From assembly GCA_019359675.1 (NCBI GenBank), contig JAHHGX010000019.1, positions 1 through 64,000 of the forward strand: a stretch of DNA of 64,000 nt, read 5' to 3'. Source of the stretch: Calothrix sp. FI2-JRJ7 (lineage in GTDB: Bacteria > Cyanobacteriota > Cyanobacteriia > Cyanobacteriales > Nostocaceae). A model generated the notes under the pieces. The model did not search any database. It worked only from the letters and a program-made list of their open reading frames with translations, and was not told the DNA's origin. Position numbers and translations under genes: made by a program. This document shows positions 9,605 to 16,915 of the stretch, piece by piece. Position 1 is the first letter of the stretch. Each line of letters opens with the position of its first letter.

Positions 9605-10390
9605 ATGAAAAGTATTACCCTTGATGATTACGTAAACAAATATGAATCAATCCGCATGGAGCGGCAAAACGGCATTTTGGAAGTGACCCTGCATACGAAT
9701 GAAGGTTCTCTCGTCTTTAATAAAACGATTCATAACGAACTTGGCTTTGCTTTCGCCGACATTGGCGCCGATCGTGAAAACAAAGTTGTAATTCTTACTG
9801 GCGCCGGAGAGAATTTTTGTGCTGACTTCGATCCAGAAAGCTTCAAAAGCTTCGGTGGGCTAGGTAAAGATATTACGGCGACTGGTTGGGATCAAACCTA
9901 CTGGCGAGGCAGACATAATGTTATTACCCAGCTTGACATTCCAGTACCAATGATTGGTGTTGTTAACGGGCCTGCAATCGCTCACTCGGAATTGGCACTG
10001 TTATGCGACATTGTGTTGGCATCTGAAACAGCAGTATTTCAGGATTTTCCTCACTTTGGTAATGGAGTTGCTCCTGGTGACGGCATTCAAGTAATGTGGA
10101 TGTTACTATTGGGCGTGAACCGAGGACGATATTTCTTACTAACGCAACAGAAACTATCAGCGCAAGAAGCACTCGATTTAGGGGCAGTCAATGAAGTTCT
10201 CCCACCTGAGAAACTCTTGCCAAGAGCGCGCGAACTTGCTGCACAAATGGCTCAAAAGCCACCCTTAGCTTTACGTTATGCCCGATTGCTTTTAACTCAG
10301 CAACTTAAACGATTAATGGAAGATGGCGTAAGTATTGGATTGGCGCTAGAAGGGCTATCTGCCATTGATGTCGAGCGGCAACAAGCCTAA
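9605..10390 (+). CDS. Crotonase-family hydrolase resembling 6-oxocamphor hydrolase
   Basis: A 261-residue crotonase-fold protein. From family knowledge, 6-oxocamphor hydrolase cleaves a C-C bond in a cyclic beta-diketone using His122, His145 and Asp154. Here His127 (NGPAIAHSEL), His150 (FQDFPHFGNG) and Asp159 (APGDGIQ) have exactly the same spacing of 23 and 9. The usual hydratase GGG/E-E active-site pattern is missing. I therefore favour a beta-diketone hydrolase (retro-Claisen) or a related reaction over enoyl-CoA hydration. It is cotranscribed with a homologue 63 bases downstream and probably regulated by the divergent LysR. Confidence 0.75.
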   Translation: MKSITLDDYVNKYESIRMERQNGILEVTLHTNEGSLVFNKTIHNELGFAFADIGADRENKVVILTGAGENFCADFDPESFKSFGGLGKDITATGWDQTYWRGRHNVITQLDIPVPMIGVVNGPAIAHSELALLCDIVLASETAVFQDFPHFGNGVAPGDGIQVMWMLLLGVNRGRYFLLTQQKLSAQEALDLGAVNEVLPPEKLLPRARELAAQMAQKPPLALRYARLLLTQQLKRLMEDGVSIGLALEGLSAIDVERQQA

Positions 10391-10453
10391 ATCCGCAAAC
10401 TGAAAAAAACTTATCGAAATTTTCATTCGTTTTAATGCAGAGGTGTAAAAAAT

Positions 10454-11227
10454 ATGACAAATTTTCACGAGTACAAAGATAAGTATGAAAATTTGAAAAT
10501 GGAGCGTACTGACTCCGGGATTCTTACAGTAACAATGCACACAAATAGCGGTTCTCATATCCATACTGGCAAGGCTCATCGAGAGTTTCCCGATGCGTTT
10601 AGTGAGATTGCCCGTGACCGCCAGAATGAAGTAGTAATCTTTACTGGTGCTGGCGAGCAATGGATTAGTCACATTGACTTTTCGACAGTAGACGATATTA
10701 CTAAGCCTATGGGTTGGTATGCAATCCTCACAGAGGCTCGTCAACTTCTTTACAATTTTCTTGATATTAGCGTTCCAGTAATTTCAGTCGTCAATGGCGC
10801 CGCCCCTATTCATGGTGAGTATGCTTTGATGGCAGACATTATTTTAGCCGCCGAGGATGCGTATTTTCAAGATAACCAGCATTTATCAGTCGGAGGTGGG
10901 GTTGTACCAGCCGATGGAGTACAGATTCTGTATCCAGCAGCAATGGGAGATGTTCGGGGACATTATTTTCTGTTGACGATGCAAAAGCTAACAGCCAGGG
11001 AAGCGTTACAAATTGGCATGGTCAATGAAATTCATCCCCGTGATAAATTGCTAAAGAGAGCAAACGAGTTGGCAGAGCAACTGCTTCGCCTTGACCCACT
11101 TACTCGTCGCTACACCCGTCTGATGTTTACCCGCAAACTTAAGCGGAGAGTTATTGACGAACTTTCTTTTGATATGGGCTTAGAAGGGCTTTCGATTATT
11201 TCCTCAGTACAACCCAAAGATTCATAA
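10454..11227 (+). CDS. Second crotonase-family protein, paralogue of the preceding gene
   Basis: A 257-residue protein homologous to the gene just upstream over its whole length (YKDKYENLKMER, VVNGAAPIHGEYALMADIIL, GHYFLLTMQKLTAREAL). His120 and His143 keep the 23-residue spacing. The acidic residue (VVPADG) sits 11 rather than 9 after the second histidine because of a two-residue insertion, so its chemistry or substrate may differ. AGAGGTG, about 9 bases before the ATG, is the ribosome binding site. A tandem duplication followed by divergence is the simplest origin. The fold may assemble as a mixed hexamer, but that is speculation. Confidence 0.75.
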   Translation: MTNFHEYKDKYENLKMERTDSGILTVTMHTNSGSHIHTGKAHREFPDAFSEIARDRQNEVVIFTGAGEQWISHIDFSTVDDITKPMGWYAILTEARQLLYNFLDISVPVISVVNGAAPIHGEYALMADIILAAEDAYFQDNQHLSVGGGVVPADGVQILYPAAMGDVRGHYFLLTMQKLTAREALQIGMVNEIHPRDKLLKRANELAEQLLRLDPLTRRYTRLMFTRKLKRRVIDELSFDMGLEGLSIISSVQPKDS

Positions 11228-11237
11228 GACAGCTTGG

Positions 11238-11304
11238 GAATATTCCCCATGCAACTGGCAAACGTATACGTGATTTGCCGATTACACCAGATAAATTGTT
11301 GTAA
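11238..11304 (+). pseudogene. Orphan C-terminal tail of a molybdenum hydroxylase large subunit
   Basis: The frame reads HATGKRIRDLPITPDKLL and stop. The intact large subunit at 32150-34513 ends HATGKRIRELPITPDKLL, one difference in 18. Nothing upstream resembles the rest of that gene. A third copy of this tail is at 23188. Deletion or recombination has left the end of a former operon beside the crotonase gene. Confidence 0.85.
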
Positions 11305-11438
11305 AAGACATTACTTTGTGGATAAGTAGTTCTGCAATCAATGATTTCGTCATCTAATCGCGCTCTTCATCCTAATGTACTAAAATTCGTTTGTTGGTGA
11401 GTTGAAGACTCATGATTTTTCCTTAATAAAACGATTAA

Positions 11439-12035
11439 CTACTGCTTGTTCGCTGTCCTCTTTTGCCACAGTGCAACGAGATTGCCATCTGGATCTCGAA
11501 AAGCAGAGATAGTTGTTCTAATTCCCTCAACGTAAAAACTCTCAAACAGCAATGGAACTTTCTTCGCCTTCAGACTTGCCTCTGCGGCTTTCAAGTCATC
11601 TACCCAAAACACTAGGTTCCTGATCCCTGGAGTTTCTAGATGCATCGGTGGATCTTGAGGTTTTGCTAAAGGTTGAATTTTGAGGGGTTGGATCAAATCA
11701 ATCTGAATGCCATCTTTTTCAATCATAGCTAGCTTAATGCCACCAGCACCTTCGCTTTTCTCAACTAAGCGAAATCCTAGAACTTCTGTGTACCAATTAA
11801 TCATCCGCTCTTGGTTAGGGGTCGATATGGCAATGTTGGCTAAAGTAAATCCCTGCAATGGGTTGCCTGACACTTGCTGTTTTGCAGGTAGTTGTGGTTG
11901 AGTTGTTGGATTGGCGTTGGTCATGGTGGGAGATGGGCTAGATTGAGGAGAACTAGAGTTACAACCCATAGCAAGCCCGAGAATCATGGCTGTGACTGCA
12001 CTGTAAATAGCTTGACGGAGAAAAGTTGTGTTCAT
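11439..12035 (-). CDS. VOC (glyoxalase/bleomycin-resistance fold) lipoprotein
   Basis: A 198-residue protein. The N-terminal 25 residues form a lipoprotein signal ending LAMGC, followed by a Ser/Pro/Thr-rich linker. A single VOC domain runs from about residue 63 (GFTLANIAISTPNQERMINW) to the end (FRDPDGNLVALWQ). VOC proteins bind a metal and act on small electrophiles such as methylglyoxal adducts; the substrate here is unknown. It should be anchored on the outer face of the inner membrane or in the periplasm. It is a paralogue of, and follows by 54 bases, the gene at 12090-12659, so the two probably form an operon. Confidence 0.85.
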   Translation of the reverse strand: MNTTFLRQAIYSAVTAMILGLAMGCNSSSPQSSPSPTMTNANPTTQPQLPAKQQVSGNPLQGFTLANIAISTPNQERMINWYTEVLGFRLVEKSEGAGGIKLAMIEKDGIQIDLIQPLKIQPLAKPQDPPMHLETPGIRNLVFWVDDLKAAEASLKAKKVPLLFESFYVEGIRTTISAFRDPDGNLVALWQKRTANKQ

Positions 12036-12089
12036 AATGGTTAAAATAATAAGGAATGATTAAAGTTGTCTGGATCGTTAGCTTTAAAG

Positions 12090-12659
12090 TTAGGGCTTAC
12101 TAAGTTGTTGCCAAACGTTACCGCGTCGTTCCCAAAAAGTGATGAGATTGTTGTTATTATCGCGAATCATCGTGACACGAGTACCAACTTCTGGTAGTGT
12201 GCGTGCTTCCCAGATAAAGGGAATTTTTTTTGATTTCAACTCGCGCACCGTTTCGTCCATATCATCAACCCATAATGTCAAGTTTTTGACACCCAAGAAT
12301 TGCAAATGTTTGGGCGGGTCTTGGTTTAACATGGGCATGGGTTGTTGATTCGGTACTTTCAGAAATTCGATTATGATACCGTTGCGCTCAATCATGGCAA
12401 TAGATACGCCATTGGATAAATCTGATTGGGAAATTTTGCGAAAGCCAAGAATACGCTGATACCAATCGACACTGGCATTGATGTCAGGAACTGAGATTGC
12501 AAGATTAAAGAACCCGATCGATTGCAAGCCTTTACGAGAGGATAATTCTGTTTGCTGGCTAACAGGTTTATTTCCAGCAGGTTCAGCAAACACAACTTGA
12601 TTTCCGGGCGCCAGCAACAGGCTGGAAACTATCGTAATGGCGGTAAGTAGCGTTTTCAT
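12090..12659 (-). CDS. Exported VOC-family protein
   Basis: A 189-residue protein with a Sec signal peptide (hydrophobic LLTAITIVSSLLLAPG, cleavage expected after VFA near residue 25) and one VOC domain (GFFNLAISVPDINASVDW to MIRDNNNNLITFWERRG). It lacks the lipobox of its neighbour. Two exported paralogues of one binding fold in a row suggest a periplasmic heteromer or two related ligands. The ribosome binding site is AGGAAT before the ATG. Confidence 0.85.
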   Translation of the reverse strand: MKTLLTAITIVSSLLLAPGNQVVFAEPAGNKPVSQQTELSSRKGLQSIGFFNLAISVPDINASVDWYQRILGFRKISQSDLSNGVSIAMIERNGIIIEFLKVPNQQPMPMLNQDPPKHLQFLGVKNLTLWVDDMDETVRELKSKKIPFIWEARTLPEVGTRVTMIRDNNNNLITFWERRGNVWQQLSKP

Positions 12660-12747
12660 TAAAGGAATCTCCTGTGGAAAATTAGCTTTGATGAACTTAC
12701 TATAATTTGTGGAGCATTAGATAAAAAGTAGCTTGTTTTCACAATAC

Positions 12748-12766
12748 TTATGAATAGTCTTCATAA
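12748..12766. promoter_or_regulatory. Palindrome TTATGAA-TAGTC-TTCATAA, probable LysR box
   Basis: A perfect 7-base inverted repeat with a 5-base spacer satisfies the T-N11-A pattern of LysR sites. It lies between the outward VOC operon and a LysR N-terminal remnant at 12786. It probably survived from a divergent LysR/VOC pair, and a related LysR may still use it. Confidence 0.55.
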
Positions 12767-12785
12767 ATAAGCTATAATCGCCAGC

Positions 12786-12827
12786 ATGGATAAATACAAT
12801 AGCCTCGTCATGTTTGTCCGTGCTGCA
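12786..12827 (+). pseudogene. LysR N-terminal remnant
   Basis: ATG at 12786 opens MDKYNSLVMFVRAAK, the standard first helix of the LysR paralogues at 8515 and 13214. It then breaks off and runs into TetR-like sequence. Only the first 14 to 15 codons remain. Confidence 0.7.
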
Positions 12828-12834
12828 AAACCTG

Positions 12835-12905
12835 ATCTGGAAGTTGCTGCAACACCCTTTCAAATAGCGCCGTGCTATCAAGTCCGTGCGTTCGCTCGGC
12901 GCCGT
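12835..12905 (-). pseudogene. Duplicated fragment of the TetR gene C-terminus
   Basis: From about 12835 the sequence is nearly identical to the 3' part of the TetR gene around 15728, including the 17-mer CGCCGTGCTATCAAGTC. About 70 bases match with a handful of differences. It is fused directly to the LysR remnant, which marks a recombination junction. Confidence 0.7.
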
Positions 12906-13213
12906 ATCATTTGCAGCAAGAGCATCTTCTTCCCTCTTCCTTCGTTAAAATTTTGTCAATAAGTCGGGATTAATGCGACTAATTTGAGCTTTATTGAGAT
13001 TTAAAGGTTATTGTTGACACTTGATATCTTGCCTTACATACGTTTAATATTTTTGTACTAACTTGACTTATAATTAAGTGTTATTTTTTAGCTTTTAAAT
13101 TTAAGTTATACTTTTTAGTCAAGGTGGGAAGGTTTAATGAGAAGCTAGTAAAGGCGCCTGCTTACTAAACCCCGAATAACTTCTATAGGTTTTGAAAAGA
13201 AAAATGAAAGTTG
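12906..13213. other. Intergenic, no gene recognised
   Basis: An AT-rich spacer with stops in all frames. TAGTAAAGGCGCCTGCTTACTA around 13147-13168 is an imperfect palindrome centred on GGCGCC. I see nothing else assignable. Confidence 0.4.
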
Positions 13214-14128
13214 CTATTCGATAATTTCCTGTTGTTGAAGTTGTGCTGTTAATTCATCCATAAACTCAATAAATACCCGTAACTTGGCAGATATATAACG
13301 CTTTTGTGGATAAAGAATGGTAATGGGAGAACCAGGTGGTGCAAACGCTGCCAAAACGGGTTTGAGATATCCACGTGCAATGGCTGGACGAACAAGAAAG
13401 TTGTAAAGCTGAATTAGTCCTCCTCCTGCAATAGCGGTTTCCACTAATGCCTCTGGATGATTGAAACAGAAGCGACCACGAACAGGAATCTCAACTTTTC
13501 GTCCATTCTGCTGAAAGACCCAATCACGCACTCGCCCAGTTTGGGGCATGACGAAATTCAAGCATTGATGATATTGCAAATCACTGAGTATTTTAGGTTC
13601 TCCATAACGGCTTAGATAATCAGGAGCAGCACAGGCGATTAACTTTGCCGTTGCTAGGGGATGCATAATAAATTGACTGTCTGGACTATTACCCAAACGT
13701 ACTACAGCATCCAAGCCTTCTTCAATAAGGTCAGTATGACGGTCATTAAAGTTGATCTCGAAATTAAGTGAAGGGTATTGTTCAGCAAGTTTAGGCAAAG
13801 CTGGTGCAATATGAAGGCGCCCAAATGCAACTGTTAGGTCGAGGCGCAATGTTCCAGCGGGAGTGGAACGTGCATTACTAAGGGCAAGCTCTGCTTCCTC
13901 TAACTGACTCAAAATCTGCTCGCAATACTTATAAAACACTGCTCCATCCTCAGTTAAGGAAATACTGCGGGTTGTGCGGTTTAATAAGCGCACTCCCAAT
14001 CGCTCTTCTAGTTGTTGCACTGCGCGACTAACAGATGAGGGAGAGCTTCCTAATTGACGTGCAGCTTCTGAAAAGCTTCTGTATTGAGCAGCTCGTGCAA
14101 AAAAAACCAAGCTTGTGAGTTGATCCAT
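13214..14128 (-). CDS. LysR-family transcriptional regulator (second copy)
   Basis: A 304-residue LysR, paralogous to 8515-9435 over its full length (SLVFFARAAQYRSFSEAARQ, NRTTRSISLTEDG, GTLRLDLTVAFGRLHIAP, YPQKRYISAKLRVFIEFM). It is divergent from the SDR at 14295 with a 166-base spacer containing direct repeats, so it most likely regulates that SDR. The inducer is unknown. The start at 14128 gives MDQLTSLVFF, which matches the family N-terminus. Confidence 0.9.
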   Translation of the reverse strand: MDQLTSLVFFARAAQYRSFSEAARQLGSSPSSVSRAVQQLEERLGVRLLNRTTRSISLTEDGAVFYKYCEQILSQLEEAELALSNARSTPAGTLRLDLTVAFGRLHIAPALPKLAEQYPSLNFEINFNDRHTDLIEEGLDAVVRLGNSPDSQFIMHPLATAKLIACAAPDYLSRYGEPKILSDLQYHQCLNFVMPQTGRVRDWVFQQNGRKVEIPVRGRFCFNHPEALVETAIAGGGLIQLYNFLVRPAIARGYLKPVLAAFAPPGSPITILYPQKRYISAKLRVFIEFMDELTAQLQQQEIIE

Positions 14129-14153
14129 TGTCCTAATGGAGAATTAATTATTG

Positions 14154-14216
14154 CACTTTTTGAAAAGGTTATTTGCATCATAACTACTTTTTCTCAGTTT
14201 TTGAAAAGATTATTGT
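14154..14216. promoter_or_regulatory. Direct repeats in the LysR/SDR spacer, likely operator region
   Basis: TTTTTGAAAAGGTTATT at 14157 and TTTTTGAAAAGATTATT at 14198 differ at one base and lie about four helical turns apart. Between them is AACTACTTTTTC, shared with the spacer near 9482. GAAAAGATTATTG also occurs upstream of the molybdenum hydroxylase operon near 36202. The regulatory role is inferred. Confidence 0.5.
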
Positions 14217-14294
14217 AGAAGGGTGAATAAGGTTTATGAGTAAACCCTCATACTCGTCCCATTAAAAATTCTTTGTTTAATTAGGAGTAGGAAG

Positions 14295-15044
14295 ATGAAA
14301 CTTGCAGATTCAGTTGCCCTTGTTACAGGTGCCAATGGTGGTCTTGGTAAAGCATATGTAGAGGCACTACTTAATGCAGGAACTAATCGCATCTATGCTG
14401 GCGCCCGTAAACTAGAATCGCTAGCTGAAATTGTTTCGCGCGATCCACATAGAGTTATCCCCATCCAACTTGACATTACAGATGCTCAATTGGTCAATGA
14501 TGCTGCGGTAAGCTATTCGGATGTTACGCTACTGATCAACAATGCTGGAGTTGCGCTCAATTATGGTGGCTTTGTTACTAATCCAGATTTGAAGGGCGCT
14601 CGAACTGAAATGGAAGTTAATTATTTTGGTACTCTAATGATGTGCCAAGCTTTTGCGCCTATCCTTAAGCAAAATGGTGGTGGAGTAATTGTAAACGTTT
14701 TATCAATCTTGGCTCAAGCGACATCTCCAGTCATTGGCACTTACTCTGCTGCAAAATCGGCTGCTTTAGCCTTGACCAAAGGAGTTAGAGCAGAACTTGT
14801 AGCACAAGGTACACTCGTAGTTGCCGTAATGCCTGGAACAATTGATACTGAAATGAGCAAAGACTATGCTGGTGCTAAAGTTTCTCCAGTTGAAGTTGTG
14901 CAGGCAACTCTGCAAGCAGTCACAGACGGAATTGAGGATATTTATCCAGGTGAGCAGGCAACAGCTATAGCTACTCAACTACTAAGTGACCCAAAAGCAA
15001 TTGAGAAGCAAATGGCTGCGTTATTACCTACTGCACAGGCTTAA
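14295..15044 (+). CDS. Short-chain dehydrogenase/reductase
   Basis: A 249-residue SDR. TGANGGLGKAY near residue 12 is the cofactor loop, NNAG precedes VALNYGG, and the catalytic motif is TYSAAKSAALALTKG. VMPGTIDTEM near the end follows the PG motif that closes the site. The ribosome binding site AGGAGTAGGAAG is strong. Divergent transcription from a LysR suggests an inducible reductase or dehydrogenase for an unidentified small carbonyl or alcohol. It is complete and in frame. Confidence 0.87.
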   Translation: MKLADSVALVTGANGGLGKAYVEALLNAGTNRIYAGARKLESLAEIVSRDPHRVIPIQLDITDAQLVNDAAVSYSDVTLLINNAGVALNYGGFVTNPDLKGARTEMEVNYFGTLMMCQAFAPILKQNGGGVIVNVLSILAQATSPVIGTYSAAKSAALALTKGVRAELVAQGTLVVAVMPGTIDTEMSKDYAGAKVSPVEVVQATLQAVTDGIEDIYPGEQATAIATQLLSDPKAIEKQMAALLPTAQA

Positions 15045-15081
15045 TATATTTTAGATGAACCGCGCGTTTATTAACCCAAGG

Positions 15082-15186
15082 GTGCAAGCATTATCAGCAC
15101 TGAGCGGTATTGACATTTTAGTTAATAACGTCAATGGGTACGATTGGATGCATAGGATTTGGAGAAAACTTATAATGGCTCCATAA
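15082..15186 (+). pseudogene. SDR internal fragment
   Basis: The frame reads VQALSALSGIDILVNNVNGY, the central SDR strand and NNAG-like motif, then unrelated residues to a stop. There is no N- or C-terminal SDR sequence around it. It lies 37 bases after the intact SDR and may come from a decayed neighbour. Confidence 0.55.
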
Positions 15187-15272
15187 CCAAGTTATGACTT
15201 CTGCTAGAGGAATGATTACCTTTTTACAGCTAATCTTGAACAATATTAACAATGAACTAATGGAGTCAAGTC

Positions 15273-15620
15273 ATGGCGAATCTAATTTCAAGCACAATCT
15301 CTCACATCAACCACGTGCTTAAACAATTCCAAGTAAAACGTTTTCTAGCTGTTGCTCTAGTTGGGTTTGTACTACTGACAACAAACGTCGCTCCTCAAAA
15401 TAGTAGCAAAGCCCTAACCAATAAGATTAACGAAATAGTACATCAAGATGATTCCGAAAGACCTAAAACAACAGGAGAGTGGAATAAAGAAGCTCGCGAA
15501 ACCGAAGACGCTCCTGGTGAAAAAATTCAAAGAATAGGCAAACAATCCGCAGAAGCTGTAAAAGATTTTGGCTCAGTATACCCTGACACTGCTGAAAGAA
15601 GTGCTAATGCCGAACAGTAA
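15273..15620 (+). CDS. Small exported/membrane protein of unknown function
   Basis: A 115-residue protein. A hydrophobic segment at about 24-40 (FLAVALVGFVLLTTNVAP) follows a basic N-terminus and could be a signal peptide or one membrane anchor. The rest is hydrophilic and charged (DDSERPKTTGEWNKEARETE) and is probably exposed in the periplasm. Proteins of this layout are common in cyanobacteria and I know of no assigned function. A good terminator follows, so it is a single-gene transcript. Confidence 0.6.
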   Translation: MANLISSTISHINHVLKQFQVKRFLAVALVGFVLLTTNVAPQNSSKALTNKINEIVHQDDSERPKTTGEWNKEARETEDAPGEKIQRIGKQSAEAVKDFGSVYPDTAERSANAEQ

Positions 15621-15644
15621 TAGTTAACATTCGATTCAATCTCT

Positions 15645-15678
15645 AAATCTGCACTGACTAAAATCGGTGCAGATTTTT
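15645..15678 (+). terminator. Rho-independent terminator
   Basis: AAATCTGCACTGA pairs with TCGGTGCAGATTT over a 6-base loop and is followed by more T residues. It lies 25 bases after the stop of the small exported protein. Confidence 0.85.
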
Positions 15679-15707
15679 GTAATTTGGAACGCGCGCTAAC
15701 GTTTTAT

Positions 15708-16256
15708 CTAAATAATTTGTAAAAGTCGATTTGGAAGTTCCTGTAACACCCTTTCAAATGGCGCCGTGCTATCAAGTCCCCGCGTTAAAACTAAGGCGCC
15801 TTGAATTTGCATGACAGCATCTTCTGCTCTTTGACGTGCCTGTGTTTCTGACAACCCTGCTTCTTGCAGTACCTGCGCTAAACTATCAATCCAAGCATTT
15901 AGTGCTTGACCTACGTGCTTGTGAAATAAATCATCTGACTCACCAAGGCTAAACACCGCTAATAAACACGCATCTTGCCCACAATTGTAAAACTGTTTGA
16001 GGCTAGAGTTCATTGCCTGAATACGTTCTAATGGTTCACCCCCAACGCGCAGAGGATTGAGAACTGTTTCATTAAACCACTGGTTTACATACTCTAATAC
16101 CGCCTCTGCCATCCCTTGTTTTCCATTGGGAAAGTGATGGTAAAGACTTGCACGACCTAACCCCGTTGCTTTTGAGATGCGGGATAAAGTTGCACCTTCG
16201 TAACCGTACTGGCGAAACACGTTTACTAACCTTCGCGATGCTTCAATTTTATCCAT
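15708..16256 (-). CDS. TetR-family transcriptional repressor
   Basis: A 182-residue TetR protein with the N-terminal helix-turn-helix TLSRISKATGLGRASLYHHF and an all-helical ligand domain with two or three cysteines (NCGQDACLLAVF). It resembles the LmrA/YxaF-like group. It is divergent from the DsrE/PNPOx operon. The spacer carries three copies of a 16-base palindrome with consensus TACCGAACGTTCGGTA, two near its own start and one near the operon start, so repression of both promoters is likely. Its 3' part is duplicated at 12835-12905. Confidence 0.9.
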   Translation of the reverse strand: MDKIEASRRLVNVFRQYGYEGATLSRISKATGLGRASLYHHFPNGKQGMAEAVLEYVNQWFNETVLNPLRVGGEPLERIQAMNSSLKQFYNCGQDACLLAVFSLGESDDLFHKHVGQALNAWIDSLAQVLQEAGLSETQARQRAEDAVMQIQGALVLTRGLDSTAPFERVLQELPNRLLQII

Positions 16257-16286
16257 TTGATTTTTTTGTTTTACCTATTGACATTG

Positions 16287-16302
16287 TACCAAACGTTCGG
16301 TA
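16287..16302. promoter_or_regulatory. TetR operator O1
   Basis: TACCAAACGTTCGGTA is a near-perfect palindrome 31 bases upstream of the tetR start. It differs from the consensus TACCGAACGTTCGGTA at one base. Confidence 0.8.
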
Positions 16303-16311
16303 AAATAACTG

Positions 16312-16327
16312 TATCGAATGTTCGGTA
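16312..16327. promoter_or_regulatory. TetR operator O2
   Basis: TATCGAATGTTCGGTA is 25 bases from O1 centre to centre, about two and a half helical turns. Two mismatches to the consensus. Confidence 0.75.
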
Positions 16328-16393
16328 CAAAATAGCAAGAGTTAGAGCAGAGATTAAAGGACGGGCGAGATGCCCATCCCACAAGACATCCCA

Positions 16394-16433
16394 CAAGATG
16401 GGTAATTTATTCATTCAAGATGGGTAATTTATT
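16394..16433 (+). repeat. Two direct repeats CAAGATGGGTAATTTATT
   Basis: The 18-base unit occurs at 16394 and 16416, preceded by GGGCGAGATGCCCATCCC, itself partly palindromic. This is an intergenic cyanobacterial-type repeat cluster between O2 and O3. I see no coding role. Confidence 0.6.
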
Positions 16434-16465
16434 TAGTGGAACACTTTTGTTGTGTCTTCATATTG

Positions 16466-16481
16466 TACCGAACGTTCTGTA
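16466..16481. promoter_or_regulatory. TetR operator O3
   Basis: TACCGAACGTTCTGTA differs from the consensus at one base and lies 30 bases upstream of the DsrE-like start codon. This is an expected position for blocking that promoter. Confidence 0.8.
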
Positions 16482-16511
16482 TATTTGATTTAAATAAGGA
16501 GAATTTTTGTT

Positions 16512-16886
16512 GTGAAAGCTGCGATTGTGATTCTTTCAGACCCTTCTTCAGGTACAGAAGAAGCGTTGGGACGCTTGTTTAATGCACTAGCTTCTGCCTA
16601 CGATTTTAAACAAAATGGTGACGATGTTACCCTGTTATTCCAAGGTGCGGGTACTCGTTGGATTGGAGAGGTAAGTAAAGTAGAGCATCCAGCGCATGAT
16701 TTATTTGAGGCAATTAAAGACAGCGTTGCAGGTGTATCCTGTGGTTGTGCGGATGTTTTCGGTGCCACTGATTCGGCAGTGAAATCTGGTTTTGACCTGA
16801 TTAAAGATAATGCTGTACCAGGTACAACTGGGTTGCCAAGTCTGCGAAATTTGATTGCGGACGGTTATCAAATTCTTACGTTTTAG
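16512..16886 (+). CDS. DsrE/DsrF-like family protein
   Basis: A 124-residue protein with the DsrE-like alpha/beta pattern: N-terminal strand KAAIVILSDPSSGTEEALGR, then DVTLLFQGAGTRWI, then a Cys pair in AGVSCGCADVFG. DsrE-fold proteins carry sulfur in persulfide relays or bind small ligands, and the CGC motif could be the sulfur acceptor. The start is GTG 16512 with AAGGAGAA upstream. It is the first gene of a TetR-controlled pair with the FMN-binding-fold gene 29 bases later. Confidence 0.75.
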   Translation: MKAAIVILSDPSSGTEEALGRLFNALASAYDFKQNGDDVTLLFQGAGTRWIGEVSKVEHPAHDLFEAIKDSVAGVSCGCADVFGATDSAVKSGFDLIKDNAVPGTTGLPSLRNLIADGYQILTF

Positions 16887-16915
16887 CAATCAAAAATCCA
16901 ATGGAGGCAATATCA

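Noticed and set aside
16369-16433. Additional TetR operators in the repeat-rich middle of the spacer
   Set aside because: The direct repeats do not share the CGAACGTTCG core of the three real sites.
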